From: Burkholderiales bacterium
GTDB lineage: Bacteria; Pseudomonadota; Gammaproteobacteria; Burkholderiales; Burkholderiaceae_C
Assembly: GCA_017302655.1 (NCBI GenBank)
Contig: JAFLDE010000037.1
Location: 1 to 36,270, forward strand
Length of the DNA stretch: 36,270 nt
Reading direction: 5' to 3'
Below, one piece after another: positions 1-6,952 of this stretch. The first letter of the stretch is position 1; every line of letters starts with the position of its first letter. The notes under the pieces are model-generated. The model was given only the letters and a program-made list of their open reading frames with translations. It did no database searches and was not told the origin of the DNA. Made by a program: the position numbers and the translations under genes.

Positions 1-423
1 GTCGAAGCGGCGGGCCTCCCAGCCGGCCTCGGCGCCACTCGCGCCCAGCCGGGCACTCACCGGCGGCGCCTCGGTGGGCCGCCAGGCATGCGGCGGGGTG
101 ATCGCCTCCAGCAGGCGCCGCGGTGGACCCGGTTGTGGGGGCCGCTTGGGCACCAGCTGGGCGAGGGGCGGCAGCGCGGGCAGCAGGTCGCTGAGGCGAT
201 GCCGCGGCGCCTGCCAGTACAGCGCGAAGGCGGCGTCAAAGAGCGGCAGCTCCTCGGCCTGCGTGACCAAGGTGGCGCGCAGGGCGGCCTGCAGGCGGCG
301 GCGCTCCCGCAGGCCGGTCAGCGCCAACGCCTGATGCGCCAGCAGCACGCGCTCGGTACCCACCGCCAGACCGGCGTCGCGCAACAGCGCGACGAAGCCG
401 GCCAGCGGCGAGCGGTCCGTCAT
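1..423 (-). CDS. VWA domain CoxE-like protein, N-terminal part (3' end outside window)
   Basis: The 141 visible codons read without a stop to the window edge, so this is the N-terminal part of a longer protein. The opening residues (a helix ending in DAGLAVGTERVLLAHQAL, then LRATLVTQAEELPLFDAAFALYW) match the N-terminus of CoxE-like VWA-domain proteins, which usually work with MoxR/CoxD-type AAA+ ATPases in maturing metalloenzymes. The VWA domain with its MIDAS motif would lie in the missing part and cannot be checked. The start ATG overlaps the stop of the preceding tehA-like gene as ATGA (420-423), which implies translational coupling. No MoxR ATPase is seen upstream; one could lie outside the window. 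Family assignment is fairly sure, role unknown. Confidence 0.7.
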   Translation of the reverse strand, partial: MTDRSPLAGFVALLRDAGLAVGTERVLLAHQALALTGLRERRRLQAALRATLVTQAEELPLFDAAFALYWQAPRHRLSDLLPALPPLAQLVPKRPPQPGPPRRLLEAITPPHAWRPTEAPPVSARLGASGAEAGWEARRFD

Positions 424-1385
424 GGCGTGGCGGGTTGCAGCGTGGCGACGGGTTCGGGCACCCAGAGCTGGCCGGCACGCGCCGCGCGCCAGGTGGCCAG
501 GAGTAATCCCACCACCACCACCGAGGCCAGGGCCAGCAGCAGGATGCCGAGCAGCCCGCCCTGCAGGCGCAGGCTCAGCGCGGCAAAGGCCGCCAAGGGG
601 AAGGACATGCCCCACCAGGGCAGCGCGAAGCCCTGCCGGCGCACGCGGCCCAGCACACTGCCCGAGACCAGCAGGAAGCCCAGCGCCATGCCCCAGGCCA
701 TCCAGGCCAGTGGCTCCGGCGCGCCCAGCTGCAGCGCCGACAAGCCCACCACGGCCGGCGGCGCCACGGTGATGAAGCTGGTGGCCAGCAGGCGCTCGGG
801 CCACATCCCCTGCTGCACCAGGCGCAGCAGCAGCAGGCCCATCACCAGCGGCCACAGCAGCAGGCCCAGGCCGAACTGCGCGGCTGCCCAGTTCGGCAGA
901 CCGAGGCCCACGCCGGCCAGCGGCGCCAGCACATTGCCCACCACCGGAATGATGAGCACGGGGGTGAGCGAGGCCATGCCCGTGGCCGGCCCCTTCAGAA
1001 AGCGCGCCAGCACCCACACCGTGACGCCGAACTGCGCCGCGCAGCCCAGCATCCAGGTGGCCTGGGTCAGCGGGTGAGGGCCGAAGAGCGCCCAGGCGAC
1101 CGTGCTGAGCAGGATCAGTGACACCGGCAGCGCCGCCACGAAGGCGTGGCGCACCGGGTGGCGGAAGTCTTCGAGCCAGGCCTCAGGGTGCCGCTGCCAG
1201 CGCAGCAGGCTGGCCACGCCCAGCGCCACGAAGGCGAGCGCAGCCAGTGCGCCAAAGCCCGCAGCCACCTGCAGGGCCTGCTCGCCCATCAGACCTTCCG
1301 CGCGCTTCCAGGCCAGCGCCAGACCGGCCAGGCCCATGACCATGGCGAAATTTCCAGGGCCGAGATGCTTCAGCGACTGTTGCAT
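420..1385 (-). CDS. TehA/SLAC1-type (TDT family) transporter
   Basis: This 321-residue, very hydrophobic protein has about ten membrane segments and begins LKHLGPGNFAMVMGLAGLALAW, the typical first helix of the tellurite-resistance/dicarboxylate transporter (TDT) family. Related proteins include E. coli TehA, the plant SLAC1 anion channel and the yeast sulfite exporter Ssu1, so an anion or weak-acid channel or exporter of the inner membrane is the likely role. The substrate cannot be read from sequence. The start codon is only 3 bp from the end of the MITE-like element at 1389-1659, so its leader and any ribosome-binding site lie inside the element; no good Shine-Dalgarno is visible there. 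The stop overlaps the next gene (ATGA). It is probably read through from the trxC side, unless the element brings a promoter. Confidence 0.85.
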   Translation of the reverse strand: MQQSLKHLGPGNFAMVMGLAGLALAWKRAEGLMGEQALQVAAGFGALAALAFVALGVASLLRWQRHPEAWLEDFRHPVRHAFVAALPVSLILLSTVAWALFGPHPLTQATWMLGCAAQFGVTVWVLARFLKGPATGMASLTPVLIIPVVGNVLAPLAGVGLGLPNWAAAQFGLGLLLWPLVMGLLLLRLVQQGMWPERLLATSFITVAPPAVVGLSALQLGAPEPLAWMAWGMALGFLLVSGSVLGRVRRQGFALPWWGMSFPLAAFAALSLRLQGGLLGILLLALASVVVVGLLLATWRAARAGQLWVPEPVATLQPATP

Positions 1386-1387
1386 GG

Positions 1388-1408
1388 TCTAGGGCCTGTT
1401 CACACTAA
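1388..1408 (+). repeat. left inverted end of the MITE-like element
   Basis: Twenty-one bases that are the perfect reverse complement of 1640-1660. The core reads GGCCTGTTCACACTA next to CTAG. Confidence 0.85.
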
Positions 1409-1659
1409 GCGAAGCCGCGCGAACGTGCCTGGCAGGCCGCCAGGCAAGGCGCGACGACGACGCGGGCTCGCGCCCGCAAGGAGGAGCAACGCCGCATGGC
1501 GGCCTGCCAGGCACGTTCCCTCCGGGTTGCCACCAGAAGACGGCCCCCACTTCGTTGCGAAGCTCGCTGGGGCAATCAGCCCCAGCTTCACTTCGCGCCT
1601 CGTTGGGGCCGTTTCTGGATGGCAACGCGCTGGCTTCCATTAGTGTGAACAGGCCCTAG
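1389..1659. mobile_element. MITE-like element with perfect inverted ends and CTAG at each border
   Basis: The 271-bp segment begins CTAGGGCCTGTTCACACTA and ends with its exact reverse complement; counting one flanking base on each side and one more inward, the arms match over 21 bp (1388-1408 and 1640-1660). CTAG at each border could be a duplicated 4-bp target. Inside are a second perfect 22-bp inverted repeat (1421-1442 with 1497-1518), a hairpin within that loop (1462-1467 with 1472-1477) and another hairpin (1566-1573 with 1579-1586). No convincing protein is encoded, so it would be a non-autonomous element mobilised in trans. Strand is arbitrary. The alternative is a large structured intergenic repeat not moved by a transposase. 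No second copy was noticed in this window. Confidence 0.7.
1421..1518. repeat. internal 22-bp inverted repeat of the element
   Basis: Positions 1421-1442 and 1497-1518 are perfect reverse complements (start GAACGTGCCTGGCAGG), separated by a 54-base loop that holds its own GCGGGC/GCCCGC hairpin with a TCGC loop. As RNA or extruded DNA this would form a long, very stable stem. Confidence 0.85.
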
Positions 1660-1660
1660 A
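1640..1660 (-). repeat. right inverted end of the MITE-like element
   Basis: Perfect reverse complement of 1388-1408. Its CTAG (1656-1659) contains the TAG stop codon of the thioredoxin gene read on the minus strand. Confidence 0.85.
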
Positions 1661-2075
1661 GACTAGCGCGGACCCAGGCCGCGAGCTCGGCGGCGGGCAA
1701 GGCACCGCTGCGTCTCGCGACCTCGCGCCCGCCTTGGAAGAGCACCAGTGTGGGAATGGAGCGGATGCGGTGGAACACCGAAGCCTGCGGGTTGGCGTCG
1801 GTCTCGACCTTGGCCAGGCGCACGCCGGGCAAGGCGGTGGCCGCGGCTTCGAAGTGCGGCGCCATGGCCTTGCAGGGGCCGCACCACTCGGCCCAGAAGT
1901 CCACCAGCACGGGCTGCTCGCTGTTGGCCAGGTAGGCCGGCAGGTTGGCGTCGCTCAAGGCCACCGGATGCGTGGGCAGCAATTCCGTCTTGCAGCGGGC
2001 GCAGACGGGCTGGTCGCCGGCGCGTTCGTCGGGCACGCGGTTGAGCGTGCCGCAGCTCGGGCAGACGGCGATCAT
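1656..2075 (-). CDS. trxC: thioredoxin 2 (zinc-ribbon thioredoxin)
   Basis: The 139-residue protein has the layout of E. coli Trx2: an N-terminal zinc ribbon with CPSC (Cys5, Cys8) and CARC (Cys25, Cys28), then a thioredoxin domain with the WCGPC active site (Cys65, Cys68) and the cis-proline region SIPTLVLF. It is a cytoplasmic protein-disulfide reductase, normally linked to oxidative stress. The start ATG is chosen because it begins the zinc ribbon, follows a GGGAGG ribosome-binding site and overlaps the stop of the upstream gene as TGATG. The final codons run into the inverted end of the MITE-like element, whose CTAG supplies the TAG stop. The native C-terminus may therefore have been slightly altered, though the protein ends at a normal place for the family. 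Confidence 0.93.
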   Translation of the reverse strand: MIAVCPSCGTLNRVPDERAGDQPVCARCKTELLPTHPVALSDANLPAYLANSEQPVLVDFWAEWCGPCKAMAPHFEAAATALPGVRLAKVETDANPQASVFHRIRSIPTLVLFQGGREVARRSGALPAAELAAWVRASL

Positions 2076-2269
2076 CAGCAGCCTCCCTGCACCCCGAAGC
2101 GGCGCAGCAGCGTTTCCATCAGGCACCACTTCGAGAACCCAGCCTGCAGCAGGTTCAGCCCGACGAAGGCGGTGAACGCCAGCCACCAGGGGCTGTGCAG
2201 CTGCGAAAGCATCAGCGAGGCGAGGATGAACGCGCCCGCGACCACATGGACGATTTGCCAGCTTTTCAT
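2075..2269 (-). CDS. YgaP-type transmembrane protein (DUF2892)
   Basis: A 64-residue membrane protein with two hydrophobic helices and the GFSKWCLME segment near the end, typical of the YgaP-like transmembrane domain (DUF2892). In E. coli YgaP this domain is joined to a rhodanese and is co-encoded with the ArsR-family sulfide sensor YgaV; here it stands alone without rhodanese. The start ATG overlaps the stop of the RND permease (ATGA, 2266-2269) and follows a GGAG; the stop overlaps the trxC start. Its position in an ArsR-fronted operon beside a thioredoxin fits a link to sulfur or thiol chemistry, but that is inference. Family call is good, function unknown. Confidence 0.85.
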   Translation of the reverse strand: MKSWQIVHVVAGAFILASLMLSQLHSPWWLAFTAFVGLNLLQAGFSKWCLMETLLRRFGVQGGC

Positions 2270-5200
2270 GAGGAGCTCCGATTGCGGAAGACCGCGAAGT
2301 ACAGGATGGGGATGACGACCAGGGTCAGCACCGTGGACACCGCGATGCCGAAGAGCAGCGAGATGGCCAGGCCGTTGAAGATCGGGTCGTCGAGGATGAA
2401 GACGGCGCCGGCCATGGCGGCCAGACCGGTCAGCACGATGGGTTGCGCGCGGGTGATGGCGGAGCGCACGATGGCGTCCTCGAAGCGCAGGCCCTCGCGG
2501 CGCTGCAGCTCGATGAAGTCGACGAGCAGGATGGAGTTGCGCACGATGATGCCGGCCAGGGCGATCATGCCGATCATGCTGGTGGCGGTGAAGGGCGCGC
2601 CGAGCAGGGCGTGGCCGGGCATCACCCCGACGATGGTCAGCGGAATGGGCGCCATGATGATGAGCGGCGTCACGTAGCTGCCGAATTCGGCGACCACCAG
2701 CAGGTAGATCAGCAGCAGGCCGACCGCGTAGGCCAGGCCCATGTCGCGGAAGGTCTCGTAGGTGATCTGCCACTCGCCGTCCCACTTCAGCACCGGGCCG
2801 CGTGAGCTGTCGTCGGGCTGGCTGATGAAGGTCTGCGGCAGGTCCTGCAGCTGGCTGCGCATGCCGAATAGGGCGTACAGCGGGCTGTCGTTCTTCCCTG
2901 CGGCGTCGGCCACCACGAAATGCACGCCCAGGCCGTCCTTGCGCCAGCGCGGCTGCTCGCGCACGGCGTTTTGCACCTGCACCAGCTCCGACAGTGGCGT
3001 CTGCTTGGGCCCGATGCGCAGCTGCAGCAAGGTGTTCAGATCGCCCTGTTCGCTGCCGGCGAGGCGGAGCATCACGGGCACGCTCTGGCGGGCGCGGCCG
3101 TCCATCAGCTCGGCGGCAGGCAGTCCGGACTGACCGGCCTGCAGCGCGGCCAGCACGTCCTGCACGCTCACGCCGGCCAGCATGGCCTTGCGCTGGTCCA
3201 CGGTGATCAGCTGGCGCGGCGCATCCAGCGCGATGCCGCTGTCGTCCACGTCGACCACGCCGTTCTGCTGCTCGAAGACCCGGCGCACGCGGGCGGCAGT
3301 GGCCTGGCGTGTGGCTTCGTCGGGGCCGTAGATCTCGGCCACCAGCGGGGCCAGCACCGGCGGGCCCGGCGGCACTTCCACCACCTTGGCGTTGGCGCCG
3401 TGGCGCGCGGCGATCTTTTGAACCAAGGGCCGCAGGCGCGTGGCGATGGCGTGGCTCTGCGCCTTGCGCTCGCCCTTGCCCACCAGGTTCACCTGCAGGT
3501 CGCCCTGATGCGGATCGGCGCGCAGGAAGTACTGGCGCACCAGGCCATTGAAATTGATCGGCGCGGCCGTGCCGGCGTAGGCCTGCACATGCAGCACCTC
3601 GGGTTCGCGCACCAGGTGGTCGGCGATTTCAGCCAGCGCCGCCTGCGTGCGTTCCATGGGCGTGCCGGCGGGCAGGTCGAGCACCACCTGGAACTCCGAC
3701 TTGTTGTCGAAGGGCAGCATCTTCAGCACCACCAGACCGAGCGCCGGCAGGGCCAGCGAGACGGCGATGAGGCCGGCCACCCCCAGGCCGAGCCATCGCC
3801 TTGCGCGGGCGGTGGCCAACAGTGGCCGGAAGATGCGCTCGAACAGGGGCTCGATGCGACTGGCGAAGCCGCCCCCATGGCTGTGGGCCGAGGCCTGCGC
3901 CGGCATGAGCTTCAACGCCAGCCAGGGCGTGATGGCGAAGGCGATCAGCAGCGACAGCACCATGCCCATGCTGGCGTTGATGGGGATGGGGCCCATGTAC
4001 GGGCCCATCAGACCGCTCACGAAGGCCATGGGCAGCAGCGCAGCGATCACCGTCAGCGTGGCCAGGATAGTCGGGCCGCCGACTTCAGCCACGGCGCCGG
4101 GAATCAGCTCGGCCAGCGACTTGCCCGGGTGCAGCATCTGGTGGCGATGGATGTTCTCGACGACCACGATGGCGTCATCCACCAGGATGCCGATGGAGAA
4201 GATGAGCGCGAACAGCGACACGCGGTTCAGCGTGAAGCCCCAGGCCCAGGAGGCGAACAGGGTGGCGGTGAGCGTGAGACCGACGGCGATGCCGACGATG
4301 AGCGCCTCGCGCCGGCCGAGCAGGGCGAACACCAGCGCCACCACCGAGGCGGTGGCGAAGAGCAGCTTGGTCATCAGCTGCTGGGCCTTGGTGTTGGCGG
4401 TGTCCCCGTAGTCGCGCGTGGTGAGCAGCTGCACCCCGTCGGGGATCAGGCTGCCCTGCAGCTGAGACACCTTGGCCTGCAGACGGCGCGCCACGTCGAT
4501 GGCGTTCTCGCCGTCCTTCTTGGTGACGGCCAGGGTGAGGGCGGGCAGCGGCGTGCCGTCCTTCGCCACGTGCCAGACCGATTGCGTGAGCGGCGCCGGG
4601 CCGTCGTGCAGTTCAGCCACCTCGCGCAGGTGGATGGGCTTGCCACCGCGCACGCCGACCACCAGCTCGGCCAGTTCGGCCGCCGAGCCGATCCAGGGGC
4701 CGGCCTGCAGCTGCACGGCGCGGTCGCCTTGCACGCGGTCGGCCAGCAGAACCGAGCCCTGCGCGGCGGCGAGTGCCTGCTGCAGGCGCAGCACGTCCAG
4801 GCCCAAGGCGGCCAATCGGGCCGGATTCAGCCGCACCTGCAGCACGCGCTGCGGGGCACCGATGAGCTGCACCTCGCGCACGCCGGCGATGCGCTGCAGC
4901 TCGGCTTCCAGGGAGCGCGCCACGGCGGCCAGCTGGCTGGGTTCAGCACCGGTCAGCGTGAAGGAAACGATGGGCACGTCGGCAATGCCCTTGGGCGCCA
5001 GCAGGGGCTGGCCGGCGCCTCCAGGCAACTGCCCGGCGTGGCGGTCCAGCGCCTCCTGCAAGCGCACCAACGCCGCCTGACGCGGCACGCCGACCTTGAA
5101 TTGCACGGTCAGCACCGCCAAGCCGGGGCGGCTCAGGGCCATCACATGCTCGACACCGTCCATGCCCAGCAGCCAGCGCTCGACGGGGATGGCGACGCGC

Positions 5201-5412
5201 GCCTCCACATCGGCCACGCCAGCGCCCGGCCAGGACACCAGCACATTGGCCATGGTGACGTTGATCTGCGGTTCTTCCTCGCGCGGCGTGACCAGCACCG
5301 CGAACAAGCCGAGCAGCAGCGCCACGAGGGCGAGCAACGGGGTCAGGCGAGATTGCTGGAAGGCGGCCGCCATGCGGCCGGCGATGCCCAGGGAGTCAGG
5401 GGTGTGGCTCAT
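2266..5412 (-). CDS. RND efflux permease (AcrB-like)
   Basis: A 1048-residue inner-membrane pump of normal RND length, with one N-terminal helix, a large periplasmic domain, TM2-6 from about residue 350, a second periplasmic domain and TM8-12 at the end. TM4 reads SIGILVDDAIVVVENI with the paired Asp412/Asp413 of the proton relay, as in drug-type (HAE) pumps rather than metal-type CzcA. In TM10 the position of the AcrB relay lysine (AGIIVRNSILLVDF) is Arg958. It would use the proton gradient to export a substrate from the periplasm or membrane through a tripartite channel; the substrate is not readable. It lies 7 bp after the adaptor gene and overlaps the DUF2892 gene by 4 bp. No outer-membrane TolC-type gene is in the cluster. 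Confidence 0.93.
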   Translation of the reverse strand: MSHTPDSLGIAGRMAAAFQQSRLTPLLALVALLLGLFAVLVTPREEEPQINVTMANVLVSWPGAGVADVEARVAIPVERWLLGMDGVEHVMALSRPGLAVLTVQFKVGVPRQAALVRLQEALDRHAGQLPGGAGQPLLAPKGIADVPIVSFTLTGAEPSQLAAVARSLEAELQRIAGVREVQLIGAPQRVLQVRLNPARLAALGLDVLRLQQALAAAQGSVLLADRVQGDRAVQLQAGPWIGSAAELAELVVGVRGGKPIHLREVAELHDGPAPLTQSVWHVAKDGTPLPALTLAVTKKDGENAIDVARRLQAKVSQLQGSLIPDGVQLLTTRDYGDTANTKAQQLMTKLLFATASVVALVFALLGRREALIVGIAVGLTLTATLFASWAWGFTLNRVSLFALIFSIGILVDDAIVVVENIHRHQMLHPGKSLAELIPGAVAEVGGPTILATLTVIAALLPMAFVSGLMGPYMGPIPINASMGMVLSLLIAFAITPWLALKLMPAQASAHSHGGGFASRIEPLFERIFRPLLATARARRWLGLGVAGLIAVSLALPALGLVVLKMLPFDNKSEFQVVLDLPAGTPMERTQAALAEIADHLVREPEVLHVQAYAGTAAPINFNGLVRQYFLRADPHQGDLQVNLVGKGERKAQSHAIATRLRPLVQKIAARHGANAKVVEVPPGPPVLAPLVAEIYGPDEATRQATAARVRRVFEQQNGVVDVDDSGIALDAPRQLITVDQRKAMLAGVSVQDVLAALQAGQSGLPAAELMDGRARQSVPVMLRLAGSEQGDLNTLLQLRIGPKQTPLSELVQVQNAVREQPRWRKDGLGVHFVVADAAGKNDSPLYALFGMRSQLQDLPQTFISQPDDSSRGPVLKWDGEWQITYETFRDMGLAYAVGLLLIYLLVVAEFGSYVTPLIIMAPIPLTIVGVMPGHALLGAPFTATSMIGMIALAGIIVRNSILLVDFIELQRREGLRFEDAIVRSAITRAQPIVLTGLAAMAGAVFILDDPIFNGLAISLLFGIAVSTVLTLVVIPILYFAVFRNRSSS

Positions 5413-5419
5413 CGCGTGC

Positions 5420-6451
5420 TCACTTCGCGCCCTGGGCGGCCGCCTTGCTCGGCGCCAGCACCACGGTCTCGCCGGCCTTCAGCCCCGCCAGCACTTCCAC
5501 CTGCTCGCCGGCGGCCGGCCCCAGCCGCACCTGGCGCAACAGCGCGCGGCCTTCGGGCGTGTGCACGTAGAGCAGGTCCAGCTCGCCCCGCTGCAGCAAG
5601 GCGCTGCGCGGCACGAACACGCGCCCCTCACTGGCCGGCGCCGCCCAGAGCACGCGCGCGAACTGCCCCGGCGCGGCCTGTGTGCCGGCCGGCAGCTGCA
5701 GGCGCAACTGCACGGTGTGCGACTGCGCGTCCACCATCGGCAGGCGCTCCACCCGCGTCGGCACCAGGGTCTGGCCGGCCAGTTCCACGCGCAGCGGTGC
5801 ATCCGGCGCCGGCAGTTGCGCCAGCGGCAGGTTCACGCTGACGCGCAGTGCGCGCGGGTCGTACATCGTGGCGAGCAGCTTGCCGGGCAGCGCCAGGTCG
5901 CCTAATTGCACCGGCAGCTCGGCCAGCACGCCGTCAAAGGGGGCGTGCAGCGCATGCTGCGAGGCCTGGGTGCCGGCCGCCGATGCCTGCGCCGCCTGGG
6001 CGCGCAGCTGGGCTTGCGCGGCACGGAACTGGGTCTGCGCCTGATCGAGCGCCGCCTGGCTGATGAAGCCCTGCGCGCGCAGCTGGCGCTGTCGGCTCAG
6101 TTCCTGCTCGGCCAACTGCAGCTGTGCCGCAATGGCCTCTTGCTGGGCGGCTGCCGCCGTGGCGCCCTGAGTGGCACTGCGCGCGTCCACCCGCAGCAGC
6201 AGCTGGCCGGCCTTCAGGCGGTCGCCGGCGCGCACCGGCAACTGCAGCACGGTGCCCTGCACCGGCAGCGAAAGCTGGGCCTGGCGTTCGGCCTCGACGA
6301 CGCCCTCCACCGAGCGGCTGGCGGTGGCGGTGCCGGTGCCCACGCGCAGGGTGGGGTAGGGAGCCTGGGCGCCTGGGTTGGCCTGGGCCGCCAGCGCCAT
6401 GACAGCGCCGCCCAGGGTGAGCAGCAGGAGGAGGGTGGGCTTGAGCTTCAT
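5420..6451 (-). CDS. RND efflux periplasmic adaptor (membrane fusion protein)
   Basis: The protein is 343 residues from the ATG at 6451, with a hydrophobic N-terminal export signal (LLLLLTLGGAVMALAAQA), a split biotinyl/lipoyl domain (VEGVVEAERQAQLSLPVQGTV and HAPFDGVLAEL), an alpha-helical hairpin rich in Ala, Gln and Leu between them, and a beta-barrel and membrane-proximal domain at the C-terminus. It would bridge the RND permease and an outer-membrane channel. A GTG start at 6466 is also open; neither start has a good ribosome-binding site. It is the first gene of the minus-strand operon and diverges from the ArsR gene across a 90-bp region with an operator-like palindrome, so repression by that ArsR protein is likely. 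Confidence 0.9.
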   Translation of the reverse strand: MKLKPTLLLLLTLGGAVMALAAQANPGAQAPYPTLRVGTGTATASRSVEGVVEAERQAQLSLPVQGTVLQLPVRAGDRLKAGQLLLRVDARSATQGATAAAAQQEAIAAQLQLAEQELSRQRQLRAQGFISQAALDQAQTQFRAAQAQLRAQAAQASAAGTQASQHALHAPFDGVLAELPVQLGDLALPGKLLATMYDPRALRVSVNLPLAQLPAPDAPLRVELAGQTLVPTRVERLPMVDAQSHTVQLRLQLPAGTQAAPGQFARVLWAAPASEGRVFVPRSALLQRGELDLLYVHTPEGRALLRQVRLGPAAGEQVEVLAGLKAGETVVLAPSKAAAQGAK

Positions 6452-6501
6452 GAGGGAGGGGTGCACAGGTGGGGGGCTGGACAGCGATCGTTCTTTTTTC
6501 T

Positions 6502-6530
6502 AGTATTTACGCATTCACGCAAATACGCAA
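6502..6530. promoter_or_regulatory. ArsR-type operator overlapping a divergent promoter
   Basis: An imperfect 22-bp palindrome (6504-6525) has TATTT and AAATA at its ends and CG steps placed symmetrically, a common ArsR/SmtB operator layout. It also contains ACGCA three times at exact 8-bp spacing (6509, 6517, 6525). On the minus strand TTGCGT (6530-6525) and AATACT (6507-6502), 17 bp apart, could be the promoter of the adaptor-pump operon, fully covered by the palindrome. Binding by the adjacent ArsR protein is inferred. Confidence 0.5.
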
Positions 6531-6541
6531 GTCCCTGCACA

Positions 6542-6922
6542 ATGCCCGCCATGCCCCACCGTGACAAAGCCCCCGTCTCCGACGCCGCGCCCGCGATGCA
6601 CGGCCTGGCGCCCGAAGCCCTGGCCCAGGTGGCCGAGTTCTTCCAGGCCCTGGCCGAGCCCTCGCGCCTACGCCTGCTGAACCAGCTGCGCGAGGGCGAG
6701 CGCAAGGTGGGAGAGCTGGCCGAGCTGGCCGGCAGCACGCCGGCCAATGTGTCGCGCCACATGGCGCTGCTGCAGAGCCGTGGCCTGGTGACGCGCGAGA
6801 GCCGCGGCAACTGCGTGTACTACGCCATCGCCGACCCGGCCATCTACCAGCTCTGCGACCTGGTCTGCGGCGCCGTGGCCCGCCAGCAGACCCGCACGCG
6901 CGGGGTGTTCCGCCTCGGCTGA
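6542..6922 (+). CDS. ArsR/SmtB-family transcriptional regulator
   Basis: The 126-residue protein has a single winged helix-turn-helix domain: ALAEPSRLRLLNQL (helix 2), VGELAELAGSTPANVSRHMALLQSRGLV (recognition region) and a wing ending in CVYYAIADP. Cysteines occur only at residues 91, 105 and 109. The last two form Cys-x3-Cys in the C-terminal helix (QLCDLVCG), a plausible metal- or thiol-sensing site, whereas the helix-2 cysteine of BigR/SqrR persulfide sensors is absent. It probably represses the divergent RND operon and itself through the palindrome 12-40 bp upstream, with release on an inducer. The start at 6542 has no clear ribosome-binding site; 6551 is also possible. It may be co-transcribed with the thioredoxin-fold gene 30 bp downstream. 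Confidence 0.9.
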   Translation: MPAMPHRDKAPVSDAAPAMHGLAPEALAQVAEFFQALAEPSRLRLLNQLREGERKVGELAELAGSTPANVSRHMALLQSRGLVTRESRGNCVYYAIADPAIYQLCDLVCGAVARQQTRTRGVFRLG

Positions 6923-6952
6923 CAATCGCCGCCTCTTTCCGGAGTGACCGCC

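Noticed and set aside
1389-1640. 83-codon frame spanning the MITE-like element on the minus strand
   Set aside because: It follows the inverted repeats, lacks a ribosome-binding site and has no recognisable domain; such frames arise in any GC-rich repeat.
2920-5841. Long open frame antisense to the RND permease and adaptor genes
   Set aside because: The translation is rich in His, Gln, Arg and Gly without domains, the typical shadow of a GC-rich gene on the other strand.
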